NCBI GenBank assembly: GCA_002400415.1
Contig: DGQP01000003.1
Coordinates: forward strand, 248,001 to 312,000
DNA: 64,000 nucleotides
Origin: Chitinophagaceae bacterium UBA4411
GTDB taxonomy: Bacteria > Bacteroidota > Bacteroidia > Chitinophagales > Chitinophagaceae
Reading direction: 5' to 3'
Made by a program: the position numbers and the translations under genes. How positions within the stretch are numbered: the first letter of the stretch is position 1; every line of letters starts with the position of its first letter. Of this stretch, positions 7,222-16,076 are shown in pieces. The notes under the pieces were generated by a model. It ran no database searches. It was not told the DNA's origin and was given only the letters and a program-made list of their open reading frames with translations.

Positions 7222-7778
7222 TTAAATATAAAAAGATGCGTAAGAAAAAATTAGCAACGGTATGGCTGGGCGGATGTTCGGGTTGCCATATGTCATTGCT
7301 GGATATTGATGAAAGAATATTAGACGTAGCCCAACTGGCAGATATCGTGAAAAGCCCGATCGTTGATGGAAAAGAAATGCCGGACGTGGATATTGCACTG
7401 GTGGAAGGTTCCGTCACCAGTGATGAACATTACCGGGAAATATTACATATCCGGAAAAAAGCAAAAACGCTGATCGCATTTGGGGATTGTGCTGTGATGA
7501 CCAATGTGACCGGTATGCGGAATTATTTCCCGTTGAAAGAAGTGTTTGATGCTGCTTATGTGAACGCTGTCAGTAATGATGCGGAAGGGCAGGTGCCTGA
7601 TCATCCTTCTTTACTAAAACTGAATGATAAAGTAGTACCGCTGCAGGAAGTGGTGAACGTTGATTTTGTTATTCCCGGTTGCCCCCCGAATGCGGATACG
7701 ATTTTTTATGTATTGTTTGAATTCCTCAATGACCGCCTTCCTGACCTGGGTAAGGCAAAAAAACTGAAATATGGATAA
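7218..7778 (+). CDS. hoxY: [NiFe] hydrogenase small subunit HoxY
   Basis: 186 aa from ATG 7218, or 180 aa if translation starts at ATG 7236 (MRKKKLATVWLGGC). The proximal [4Fe-4S] ligands are Cys20, Cys23 (GGCSGCHMSLLD), Cys91 (FGDCAV) and Cys155 (PGCPPN). There is no Tat signal and no medial or distal cluster domain, as expected for the short cytoplasmic HoxY of group 3 enzymes. It passes electrons between the Ni-Fe site in HoxH and HoxU. Its end overlaps the hoxH start by 8 bases, so the two subunits are probably translated in a coupled way. Confidence 0.94.
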   Translation: MVKYKKMRKKKLATVWLGGCSGCHMSLLDIDERILDVAQLADIVKSPIVDGKEMPDVDIALVEGSVTSDEHYREILHIRKKAKTLIAFGDCAVMTNVTGMRNYFPLKEVFDAAYVNAVSNDAEGQVPDHPSLLKLNDKVVPLQEVVNVDFVIPGCPPNADTIFYVLFEFLNDRLPDLGKAKKLKYG

Positions 7779-9201
7779 GCGCAGAATATTTATATCACCT
7801 GTTACGAGGATAGAAGGCCATGCAAACATCACGATTGAAATGGATGATAACGGCAATGTAAGTGATGCCCTGTTTCATGTGAATGAATTCCGGGGCTTTG
7901 AAAAATTCTGTGAAGGACGTATGTACACAGAAATGCCGACCATCACACCAAGGATATGTGGTATATGTCCCACCAGTCACACACTGGCCAGTGTAAAAGC
8001 CTGCGAGATGATACAGGGGATACAGCCTACTTATACGGCCAACCTCCTGAGAAGACTGATGCACATTGGTCAGAACCTGTCCTCTCATGCTTTATCATTT
8101 TTTCATTTATCTTCTCCTGATTTTCTATTGGGCTACGACAGTGATCCTGCAAAACGGAATATCCTGGGTATTGCTGAAAAGTACCCTGATATTGCCCTGC
8201 GGGGAATCCGGTTAAGAAAATTCGGGCAGGAATTAAGTGAACGCATCACCGGTAAGAAGATACATATCATGGGTATTGTACCCGGTGGTATGGCTTATCC
8301 GTTAACAGAAGATAACCGCAAAGCCTTATTGGCATGGATACCCGAAGCTATTGAGACCGTGCAGGCAGGTATGAGTATTATTAAGAAATTTCACGAAGAA
8401 AATGCGGAAATGGTTGCCTCCTTTGCCACATCACCTACTTTGTATTTAGGCACAGTGGGTCCCGATGGTGAACACGAATTGTACGATGGTAAACTCCGTT
8501 TCATGGACACTGACGGTACAATTTTACAGGACCAGTTATTACCCAGGCAGTATTTAGAATTTATAGCCGAAAGATCCGTTAACTGGTCATACCTGAAATA
8601 TCCATATTACAAACCGTTCGGATTCGACAAAGGCTTTTACAGGGTGGGTCCGCTGGCGAGGCTCAACGTGGCCAGCCGGATGAGGACAGCACTGGCTCAG
8701 CGGGAGTTTGAGCAGTTTAAGCAAATGAATAACGGCAAGCCGGTACACGGGGCTTTTTATTTTCATTACACCCGGCTGATAGAAGCATTGAGTGATGTGG
8801 AGGATGCTGAACGGATTTTGAACGATCCGCAGGTTACATCAACACATATACAGCATCATGGCCGCTGGAATTATGAAGAAGGGATCGGCAGTTCCGAAGC
8901 GCCAAGGGGAACTTTATTTCATCATTACAAAACGGATGAGACCGGTAAGCTGAAAATGGTGAACTTGCTGATTGCAACCGGGCAGAATAACCCGTCTATG
9001 AACCGATCAGTACTGGAAGTGGCTAAGCAATATGTAAAAGGTGATGATATTAAAGAAGGAATGCTGAACAGGGTGGAGTCAACGATCCGTTGTTATGACC
9101 CCTGCCTGTCCTGTTCCACACACGCCATCGGGCAAATGCCAATGGTGATCGAGGTAAAAGATAAAAAGGGAGTGCTGCTGAAAAGGCTGGAGCGAAATTA
9201 G
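7771..9201 (+). CDS. hoxH: [NiFe] hydrogenase large subunit HoxH
   Basis: 476 aa catalytic subunit. The L1 motif RICGICPTSH gives Cys63 and Cys66; the L2 motif DPCLSCSTH gives Cys445 and Cys448 with His451. These four cysteines hold the Ni-Fe(CN)2CO centre. A 25-residue tail follows His451 and is the expected substrate for the maturation protease encoded next to it. N-terminal SPVTRIEGHA is the conserved large-subunit start. Sequence motifs and the hoxEFU partners point to group 3d (NAD+-reducing, bidirectional); a tree would be needed to separate it from 3c or other group 3 types. The stop overlaps the convergent hoxW stop by 4 bases. Confidence 0.96.
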   Translation: MDKRRIFISPVTRIEGHANITIEMDDNGNVSDALFHVNEFRGFEKFCEGRMYTEMPTITPRICGICPTSHTLASVKACEMIQGIQPTYTANLLRRLMHIGQNLSSHALSFFHLSSPDFLLGYDSDPAKRNILGIAEKYPDIALRGIRLRKFGQELSERITGKKIHIMGIVPGGMAYPLTEDNRKALLAWIPEAIETVQAGMSIIKKFHEENAEMVASFATSPTLYLGTVGPDGEHELYDGKLRFMDTDGTILQDQLLPRQYLEFIAERSVNWSYLKYPYYKPFGFDKGFYRVGPLARLNVASRMRTALAQREFEQFKQMNNGKPVHGAFYFHYTRLIEALSDVEDAERILNDPQVTSTHIQHHGRWNYEEGIGSSEAPRGTLFHHYKTDETGKLKMVNLLIATGQNNPSMNRSVLEVAKQYVKGDDIKEGMLNRVESTIRCYDPCLSCSTHAIGQMPMVIEVKDKKGVLLKRLERN

Positions 9202-9659
9202 CTGTTACTATTAATCCATTCTGTAATAATGGCCACTGCCTTATCTGCATTCTTTTTTGCCTTTGCAGATAACTTTTCCCGCATGCCGAAACGGTAACCG
9301 GTTACGGCACAGATCATCATGGATAATTCTTTATGATAGATGGCTTGTGCCATCCTCATTAATAACGGGGCACTCATATGATGGGATGAGGAAGCAGGCA
9401 TTGATTCATTCCCGTTCACTTTAAAGAAATTCACTGATCTCCCTTCAAATGATGCATCAGCAATGATGATATGATCCGCCTGCATTAATTCATCCAGTAA
9501 TGCTGTATCCAATTGCTGTGTTGCCAGGGTCTGAACCCCTTCCTGTTTCAGGGCATCAATACAGGAGCAGATATAAGCGCCAATACCATCATCGCCACGG
9601 AGTGTATTACCAACACCAACTATCAATATGTTTTTAACGGGCTTCTTCATGCTCATCAC
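9198..9659 (-). CDS. hoxW: Hydrogenase maturation protease HoxW
   Basis: 153 aa, HyaD/HybD/HoxW peptidase M52 family. GVGNTLRGDDGIG (residues 15-27) contains the family's GN-x-LRGDD nickel-sensing motif. DASFEG and a His pair (SSHHMS) in the middle supply the other expected metal ligands. It removes the C-terminal tail of HoxH after nickel insertion. Start could be Met1, Met2 or Met4 (MKKPVKNILIVG); Met4 is closest to the conserved core. It is encoded convergently with hoxH, with a 4-base stop overlap, so it needs its own promoter upstream of 9659. The genes for HypA-F are not in this window. Confidence 0.92.
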   Translation of the reverse strand: MMSMKKPVKNILIVGVGNTLRGDDGIGAYICSCIDALKQEGVQTLATQQLDTALLDELMQADHIIIADASFEGRSVNFFKVNGNESMPASSSHHMSAPLLMRMAQAIYHKELSMMICAVTGYRFGMREKLSAKAKKNADKAVAIITEWINSNS

Positions 9660-9662
9660 AAA

Positions 9663-9676
9663 CGGGCCCGGGCCCG
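9663..9676. promoter_or_regulatory. GC-rich palindrome upstream of hoxW
   Basis: CGGGCCCGGGCCCG is a perfect 14-bp palindrome lying just upstream of the hoxW start. It may be an operator or a chance GC repeat. Nothing else of note is seen between 9660 and 9849. Confidence 0.3.
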
Positions 9677-9849
9677 GGATTGCCTAAAATTAGAGCAAGC
9701 GGGGAATAAAAGGAAAATAAGCAGCGTGTGCCGGACAGTCTTCCGGCCGGGTATCCCAAAGGTTCGCCAATCCGGCGATAATGCAGGCAGTGAGACGCGG
9801 CAGCGAATAGATATTTCTTCTGCTAACGGTTAAAGGGTACAGGCAAAAA

Positions 9850-9875
9850 AGCCCGGAATTTTTCCGGGCTTTTTA
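9850..9875 (-). terminator. Rho-independent terminator
   Basis: AGCCCGGAA pairs with TTCCGGGCT around a short T loop, flanked by A-tract and T-tract, so it can work in both directions. It lies 16 bases past the stop of the minus-strand T9SS protein gene and also insulates hoxW from it. Confidence 0.8.
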
Positions 9876-9890
9876 TGATAGTTTAATGGC

Positions 9891-10838
9891 TTATTGAATA
9901 ATTACTTTCTGACCAACTGTATTATCACTTGCCAGTTTAACATAGTAAGTGCCGGCCGGTAGTCCATTTACCTGCTGCTGGCTGTTGTTTTCTATAGTAA
10001 ACTTTTTTACCAATCTTCCGTTCATATCCAGCACCTGTAGTATATCCGCTTTGGTTAGCCCGGTTACATTTACATTAAAAAAGCCAACTGCGGGTACCGG
10101 CCATACCTGCATGGTAAGTTGCTTCCCTTCAGCTCCTTTTATGGTACGTATTACAGAATAGGAGCTGTGCCCGTCCAGATCCTGCTGCCGGAGACGGTAA
10201 TAAGTAATGCCGCTGAAGTTATTGTTATCCAGTTGCTGGTATTGCAGCGGATCGCTGCTGTTGCCAGCTGTTGCATAGCTGCCAACAAAATCAATATCCG
10301 CAAAAGCGTTTTCATTTTCTTTTTGCCGTTCAATGGTAAAACCTTTGTTGTTGAGCTCCTGTAAAGTCTTCCAGTTCAGTTGTACCTGTGTATTGCTTAT
10401 TCGTTTGGCATAAAACTCTAAACCTGTCACCGGCAGCACGCCGCCAATACTGTAGGGCTGTAATATGCCCTGGGTAAGCAGGCTGCTTCCTGCATTTAGT
10501 GTTTTACTTGCAAACTCACCGGTAGTAAACTCCAGCATAATATTGCCGTTGATGAATGTACTTCCGCCGTTATCGACACCAACACCCAAGGTGTTGGCCA
10601 GTGATGGTGGTGTTTGAACAGAGCTGGTAGTGCCGGCATCCGGTTGTAAAAAGCCCTGGGTGTACAGGTAAGTGGTTCCATAAAAACTGCTTACTGCAAA
10701 ACCGCCAGTTTCACTCTCCAGCAAAATGCCACCGGTTGCACTGCTTTTACCTGCTGTACTGATGGATTGCGGTGAAAGCTGCTGGGCTCCACTATGTATA
10801 CAGAGCAGAACACAGCCTGATAGAATTAAATATCGCAT
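9891..10838 (-). CDS. Secreted protein with type IX secretion (Por) sorting domain
   Basis: 315 aa. An N-terminal signal peptide (MRYLILSGCVLLCIHSGAQQ) is followed by about 110 residues of repeated Gly/Ser/Thr-rich units (two copies of a GGxxLESETGGFAVSSFYG-like theme). After that comes a fibronectin-like segment (LEFYAKRISNTQVQLNWKT) and a C-terminal T9SS sorting domain from about residue 245 (VWPVPAVGFFNVNV; LDMNGRLVKKF; GLPAGTYYVKL). It would be exported across the outer membrane and anchored or released. It has no recognisable catalytic domain. It sits 18 bases after the similarly exported gene at 10857-11834, suggesting an operon. Confidence 0.8.
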   Translation of the reverse strand: MRYLILSGCVLLCIHSGAQQLSPQSISTAGKSSATGGILLESETGGFAVSSFYGTTYLYTQGFLQPDAGTTSSVQTPPSLANTLGVGVDNGGSTFINGNIMLEFTTGEFASKTLNAGSSLLTQGILQPYSIGGVLPVTGLEFYAKRISNTQVQLNWKTLQELNNKGFTIERQKENENAFADIDFVGSYATAGNSSDPLQYQQLDNNNFSGITYYRLRQQDLDGHSSYSVIRTIKGAEGKQLTMQVWPVPAVGFFNVNVTGLTKADILQVLDMNGRLVKKFTIENNSQQQVNGLPAGTYYVKLASDNTVGQKVIIQ

Positions 10839-10856
10839 ACTTGCTGAATTGATGGA

Positions 10857-11834
10857 TTAATAGATCATGATATAACCGTTCATAAAATCATTGTTGTTCA
10901 GCTGCACAGTACTTCCGTTGCGTATGCCAAGCCCGATTTTATAAGTACCTGCCAGTAATACGCCGGTTTGGGCGACTGTTGAAAACCTTACTGTCCCTGC
11001 ACAGGAGGTAGAAGCTCTTCCTGTAATACTGAATTCAGCGTATGCACTTGGATAAATAGGAGTAACAGGGCCGGTACCATCCTTTTGTACGCAAATACAA
11101 AGTGATAAATAGCCATTTGCTGTTCCGCCTGCTGTGGTTGTTCCCAGGGCTGCATTAAAGGCACCATTCAGGGTTTGGCCGGGAGTTACTGTAACTGTTT
11201 GTGTCGAGCCTATAAATGCCCAGGCAGGAGTTGCTCCGCCCGGAGCCACACTCCCTATCGATCCAAAAAAATTATAGGTTTGTATAGAAGGCCCGGTGCT
11301 AACCGCTGTTGGTGTCCACTCGGTGCCATCCCAACGCAAGAGATCCCCGTTTTGCGGAGTGTTACTGCTTACAGCATTATATTGAAGACTGTTGGCGCTG
11401 CTGGCGATATTGGCCGTATTGGCTTTGTCAGCTGCCAGTGCATAGGGCACAGATACCAGTTCCTGGCTGCCCATGCTTACAAAATTGTTATTGTTATTAA
11501 TGTCTAATTCTACATTCATATTATGAGATACCGTGTTGTTCAGCCAGTTCGTGTTATTAAATGAGCCGGTTACATTGCTGGCGCCTGCACTGCCAATCTG
11601 GATATTAAACAGGCCCAGCGCATTCGTGGTAACAGTCCTGGTTTCAGAATAATAAGAAGTGGCGCCTGATGCATTTATTTCAGATAAACCAATACGCACT
11701 TTCATGGTTTGGTTGGCCAGCGCCTGGCCGCTGCTGTTACGGGCCACAGCCTGATAATTGATGGCCTTGGGTACCTGCGCATTTGCAATGAATGCAACCA
11801 GGGATAAAACTGAAGCAAAGAATAAATGTTTCAT
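10857..11834 (-). CDS. Secreted surface protein of unknown function
   Basis: 325 aa from the ATG at 11834; an upstream in-frame ATG would only add residues ahead of the obvious signal peptide (MKHLFFASVLSLVAFIANAQ). The mature N-terminus VPKAINYQAVARNSSGQAL belongs to a widespread Bacteroidota secreted module that begins with NYQAVAR and continues with a beta-sandwich-like region (KVRIGLSEINASG; LGLFNIQIGSA; WLNNTVSHNMNVELDIN). The C-terminal half is Gly/Thr-rich, like a C-terminal adhesin or fibre domain. No catalytic motif is seen. It is probably a cell-surface or fibre component exported together with the T9SS protein downstream. Confidence 0.75.
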   Translation of the reverse strand: MKHLFFASVLSLVAFIANAQVPKAINYQAVARNSSGQALANQTMKVRIGLSEINASGATSYYSETRTVTTNALGLFNIQIGSAGASNVTGSFNNTNWLNNTVSHNMNVELDINNNNNFVSMGSQELVSVPYALAADKANTANIASSANSLQYNAVSSNTPQNGDLLRWDGTEWTPTAVSTGPSIQTYNFFGSIGSVAPGGATPAWAFIGSTQTVTVTPGQTLNGAFNAALGTTTAGGTANGYLSLCICVQKDGTGPVTPIYPSAYAEFSITGRASTSCAGTVRFSTVAQTGVLLAGTYKIGLGIRNGSTVQLNNNDFMNGYIMIY

Positions 11835-12020
11835 ATTGATGTATTTTTTTGATTTAATGCTGCAAATATTTAACGGAACAGAAACTGCCACAACTGATAT
11901 AAAGTCAGCAAACTATTTGAATGGTTAAAACGGATAAACGCAAATGCGAAATGAAATGACAGGTATGTTCCTTGCATAGGCATAATAACCTTCCTGAAAG
12001 AAAGAATTTATTGCAGGTGA

Positions 12021-12035
12021 GTTCAGCAACTGAAC
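12021..12035. promoter_or_regulatory. Perfect dyad upstream of the propeller kinase gene
   Basis: GTTCAG-CAA-CTGAAC, two 6-bp arms with a 3-base spacer, lies about 140 bp upstream of the kinase start at 12175. It is placed where an operator could act. The rest of 11835-12174 shows no gene; CTGATATAAAGTCAG at about 11894-11908 is a weaker dyad. Confidence 0.4.
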
Positions 12036-12174
12036 CCGGGATCACGGATCAGCAAATTTGTGTATCCGTTTCGGAGGGTGGTCTATACGGTTGGAGGGGT
12101 GTTTTATCCGCTTCATGTCCCGGTACTATGCAGCTTTACAGTACATTCGTAACTTTCTTCAAATAACTGCGGCA

Positions 12175-15100
12175 ATGCTGTATCGGCTGGGCGTAAAAAA
12201 AATAATTGAGTTTATTGCAATTGTATGCGTACTACTGGTATCGCCTGATATGGTTGCGCAAAACGGGGATATATTGTTTCGCAGTGTTACCGTTAAAAAT
12301 GGCCTCAATGACGGGTATGTGATGTCGGTTACCCAGGATAAATTTGGCTATATGTGGATAGGCACACTGGGGGGATTGAACCGGTACAATGGCGTCATGG
12401 GAGAAAGATTCACACATCGTTTTGGTGATACGACTTCTGCACCGGGTACCATTCCCTATTCGATGGTGAGTGATGCGGATGGCCGGCTCTGGTTTGGTTG
12501 CGATGATGGTTTATATGAATTTGATTTTACGGTTAATAATTTTAAAAAGCACCCGGTGTTGCAAAACAGATTTATTGGTAAAATTGTTGCCGCACCCGGG
12601 CACAAACTCTATTTATTCGGCAATGGCACTCTGGTGGGTTATAATACCGAAAATGGCAATCATGAAGATTTACAAAAAAGTATTTCAATTGCAAAAGAAC
12701 ATCCTTTTTATTCCATCAGCATCAGGGGAGATTTACTTTACATTGGCAGTAAAGGCGGCTATATTATCTATAATACCGGCACCGGCAGGAGTGCTTTTTA
12801 TACAGTTGCCCGGATGCAGAATCTCGCTGTTAACCGTATCATGGCGGGTAACAGCGGCGAAATATGGCTAAGCAATAACGAGGAGTTTAAGCTGATGCGT
12901 TTGGAGCCCGGTAAAGACAGTATTATGATCTCGGATTACCCGGAATTGCAATCGCTTAAAAAGAAAACGCTGTACAATGATTTTGCAACTGACCATGAAA
13001 ACAATGTATGGATTGGTACTTCTGCCGCGGGCTTATTAAAATACAATACCGCCAGCAGGGAGCTGAATATGTACCTGGGGGATTATGACAGGGGGGCTTA
13101 CAATGTGAATGTCTTTTTGAGCTGCGTATATGCGGCAGCAGACGGGAATATATGGGTGGGTAAAAACGGTTGCGTTTATTTCCGGCCGGGGCAAAAACTT
13201 TTCAGGTCTGTACTTCCGTTCCCACCCGGAGAAAAGAACCAGTTTGCCCGGTCGGTAAGAGAAGACAATGAAGGCAACCTTTGGTTTGGCACAGTGAATG
13301 GATTTTCAAAGCTTGATAAAAAAAATAACCGTTACACCAGCTGGCATAATGAACCCGGACGGCCCAATATTATTTATAATAATTCAGTGAGGGGTATTGA
13401 AACTGGTTCCGATGGACGGGTATGGATCGCTACCGGGGGCGGCATCAACAGCTATAACCCGGCAACAGGCAAAATGGAATTTTATACCGAAAAGGATGGC
13501 GCACCCCGCTTGTTTTATTATTCTGCCAACCGTGACAGTAAGGGAAGGATATGGTTTGCCAGCAACCAGGGCGACGGTTTGTACTATTACACCGAAAAAG
13601 AAAATAAATTTTACAGCATAGCGCAGCACCCCCTGCTTCAGAAATTCAGGGGTTATCCGTCCCGTATCGTTTTTGAAGACAGTAAAGGACGGTTATGGAT
13701 AGGTCTTGGCAGCGGATTGATAATGGCAGACGAGAAAAATAAGCAAACCCGTTTCTGGAACAATAACGACAGCAACCGGAATACAATTACCGGTAATACC
13801 GTGGTGGATATAAAAGAAGACCGGGAAGGAATTATTTGGGTAAGTACATTCAGTGGTGTAACCGGTATTGATACCCGGCTGGAGAAATATATATGGATAG
13901 ATGAAACAACGGGCCTCAAAACAAATGTTACATCTGCTTTACTGGTGGATAGTGCCGACAGGCTATGGATAGGCTCCGCATCGGGATTATATATGCTCGA
14001 TGCACAACGGCAGCAACTGGATTATTATGACGAATCTTCCGGTCTCATTAGTGAAGAATTTACAGAACATCCGGGTTACCGGCTTAAAGATGGCACTGTG
14101 CTGATGCCTACGATCAAAGGGTTTGTGGAATTTAACGCTTCCCGGTTTTCGGCAGATGCTGCTTCATTACCCTTTTATGCAGCCCGGGCAATAACTGATA
14201 AAAGTAATTCCTGGATCCGGAAAGACAGCGCAGCACAATTGCACCTGCGTGCAGGAGATAATTCTTTTACTATCTGGCTGGAAGCGCTTAATTACAACAA
14301 TCCTTCACCAGCCTGGTATGCCTATAAGCTGGACGGCTTTGAAAAGGAGTGGCACTATAGTAATGACCCTAAAATTGTATACACCAATATCCCGGGGGGT
14401 AACTATACATTGCTGTATAAAGCAGGGTTTAAAAAGGATTTTGCCGGTATCCGTGAAAAACAACTGGCTATCTATATCGAAAAACATTTTTACAAAACAA
14501 CCTGGTTTTGGCTGGCAGTTTCATTAGCTGTGGCAGCAGGTCTTTACTGGGTGTACCGCTACCGGATGAACCAGCAAAAACAGATATTGTTGCTGGAACG
14601 AAAGGCAGAACACCTGGAAAAAGAAAAGACCCATGTACAATATGAAAGCCTGAAACAGCAACTTAATCCGCACTTTCTCTTCAATTCATTAACCTCCCTG
14701 CGGAGCCTTATTAAAACAGATGCTAAAACAGCTACCGGCTTTTTAGACGGTTTGAGTATGGTATACCGCTATATTTTGAAAAGCGGCAACCAGGAACTGG
14801 TAATGCTGCAGGCGGAAATTGATTTTGTAAAAAACTTCACGGAATTACAAAAAATACGATTTGGCGACGGGCTTGTGATGATGATCAATATAGATACTCC
14901 GCAGCTCAGAAAATATATAGTGCCCGTCACACTTCAGAACCTGGTGGAAAATGCTATAAAGCATAATACCACGGCGGAGGACAGCCCGTTAGTAATTGAA
15001 ATTTATACGGAAGATGAGTATGTGGTTGTAAAAAATAACCTTCAGCGGTACCAGTATGTGGAAACGAGTAATAAAAAGGGCCTGGAAAGTTTACAGACAC

Positions 15101-15180
15101 TCTACCGGTATTATTCCGAAAAGCCAATCGGAATTAATGCTGATGAACATTATTTCACTGTCAGAATCCCGTTATTGTAA
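12175..15180 (+). CDS. Two-component beta-propeller sensor histidine kinase (LytS/HisKA_7TM-less type)
   Basis: 1001 aa from ATG 12175, chosen because a signal peptide (GVKKIIEFIAIVCVLLVSPD, cleaved near VAQ) starts there. About 700 residues of two-component propeller repeats follow (recurrent WIGT-x-GGLN, WFGT, WVGKN and RLWIGSASGLY motifs). Then come a Y_Y_Y domain (YAYKLDGFEKEWHYSN), one transmembrane helix near residues 774-795, and a LytS-type kinase core. The phospho-acceptor is His833 in QLNPHFLFNSL. The ATPase domain has the N-box LVENAIKHN. It senses an extracellular or periplasmic ligand, often a sugar polymer fragment, and signals to the LytTR regulator 19 bases downstream. Ligand unknown. 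Confidence 0.9.
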   Translation: MLYRLGVKKIIEFIAIVCVLLVSPDMVAQNGDILFRSVTVKNGLNDGYVMSVTQDKFGYMWIGTLGGLNRYNGVMGERFTHRFGDTTSAPGTIPYSMVSDADGRLWFGCDDGLYEFDFTVNNFKKHPVLQNRFIGKIVAAPGHKLYLFGNGTLVGYNTENGNHEDLQKSISIAKEHPFYSISIRGDLLYIGSKGGYIIYNTGTGRSAFYTVARMQNLAVNRIMAGNSGEIWLSNNEEFKLMRLEPGKDSIMISDYPELQSLKKKTLYNDFATDHENNVWIGTSAAGLLKYNTASRELNMYLGDYDRGAYNVNVFLSCVYAAADGNIWVGKNGCVYFRPGQKLFRSVLPFPPGEKNQFARSVREDNEGNLWFGTVNGFSKLDKKNNRYTSWHNEPGRPNIIYNNSVRGIETGSDGRVWIATGGGINSYNPATGKMEFYTEKDGAPRLFYYSANRDSKGRIWFASNQGDGLYYYTEKENKFYSIAQHPLLQKFRGYPSRIVFEDSKGRLWIGLGSGLIMADEKNKQTRFWNNNDSNRNTITGNTVVDIKEDREGIIWVSTFSGVTGIDTRLEKYIWIDETTGLKTNVTSALLVDSADRLWIGSASGLYMLDAQRQQLDYYDESSGLISEEFTEHPGYRLKDGTVLMPTIKGFVEFNASRFSADAASLPFYAARAITDKSNSWIRKDSAAQLHLRAGDNSFTIWLEALNYNNPSPAWYAYKLDGFEKEWHYSNDPKIVYTNIPGGNYTLLYKAGFKKDFAGIREKQLAIYIEKHFYKTTWFWLAVSLAVAAGLYWVYRYRMNQQKQILLLERKAEHLEKEKTHVQYESLKQQLNPHFLFNSLTSLRSLIKTDAKTATGFLDGLSMVYRYILKSGNQELVMLQAEIDFVKNFTELQKIRFGDGLVMMINIDTPQLRKYIVPVTLQNLVENAIKHNTTAEDSPLVIEIYTEDEYVVVKNNLQRYQYVETSNKKGLESLQTLYRYYSEKPIGINADEHYFTVRIPLL

Positions 15181-15199
15181 ATAATATATTTTGAGAAGC

Positions 15200-15970
15200 A
15201 TGAAAGCTGTTATTATTGAAGATGAAAAACTGATCGCTGCAGAAATGCGTGAAATGATTAAAGCGGTGGCTGGTGATATCGAAATCCTGGAGGTTCTGCC
15301 AAGTCTGAAAGCGGCAAGAAAATGGTTTTTGCAAAACGCAGAACCTGATATTCTTTTTATGGATATTAAACTCAGTGACGGACTGAGTTTTGAATTGTTT
15401 GATGACTTTACGCTCCATTGTCCTGTTATCTTTTGCACGGCTTACGAAGAATATGCCATCCGTGCATTTAAGGTAAATGGTGTTGACTACCTGCTGAAGC
15501 CGGTACAGGAAGCGGATATTAAAAAAGCTATTGATAGGGTACGGGGATTGAAAAATGAAAAAGCGGCTTTCCCTGCTGACCTGCAGCAACTGGTTCAGCT
15601 TTTTAAAAACCCGGGCGCTGTAAGGCAGCCTTATAAAGAACGGTTTATTATTAACAGCAACAACAGGTGGATGCCCGTGGAGGCAAAAGACATAGCCGTA
15701 TTTTTCAAGGATAGCCTGAACTACATTTACACTTTTGCCGGTGAAAAATATATCTATGATTTTTCTGCACTGGATGAAATAGAAGAATTACTGGACCCGG
15801 AGATTTTTTTCAGGGCTAACCGGCAGGCTATCATTCATATCAATGCTGTGCATAGCGTGAAGCCTTATGGGAATCAAAAATTATTAATACAGGTAAAGCC
15901 GCCATTAAAGCTCGAAGTGGATATCAGCCGGGAAAAAGCTCCCTTATTTAAGAAATGGATGGACCGGTAA
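15200..15970 (+). CDS. LytTR-family response regulator
   Basis: 256 aa from ATG 15200 (an earlier in-frame TTG would add only three residues). The receiver domain (1-120) has the acidic pocket Glu8/Asp9, phospho-acceptor Asp55 in FMDIKLSDG, the conserved Thr/Ala switch region (FCTAYEEYA) and Lys in LLKPVQ. The LytTR DNA-binding domain covers about residues 150-255 (FIINSNNRWMPVEAKDI; IFFRANRQAIIHINAV). It is the partner of the propeller kinase immediately upstream and would act as a transcription activator binding direct repeats. Its targets are not evident. Confidence 0.93.
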   Translation: MKAVIIEDEKLIAAEMREMIKAVAGDIEILEVLPSLKAARKWFLQNAEPDILFMDIKLSDGLSFELFDDFTLHCPVIFCTAYEEYAIRAFKVNGVDYLLKPVQEADIKKAIDRVRGLKNEKAAFPADLQQLVQLFKNPGAVRQPYKERFIINSNNRWMPVEAKDIAVFFKDSLNYIYTFAGEKYIYDFSALDEIEELLDPEIFFRANRQAIIHINAVHSVKPYGNQKLLIQVKPPLKLEVDISREKAPLFKKWMDR

Positions 15971-16076
15971 TCAGCCAACAATACCTGTTTCATAGCGGAT
16001 TTGATACGCTTTGAGCAAAAATATTTGCTGCAGTGGGCATGAAATCAAAATCTTTACAGAATAAAATTGCAGCAAG

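Noticed and set aside
9681..9840. Possible tRNA or small RNA in the gap after hoxW
   Set aside because: No cloverleaf or conserved T-loop could be drawn; only short GC-rich stretches are seen.
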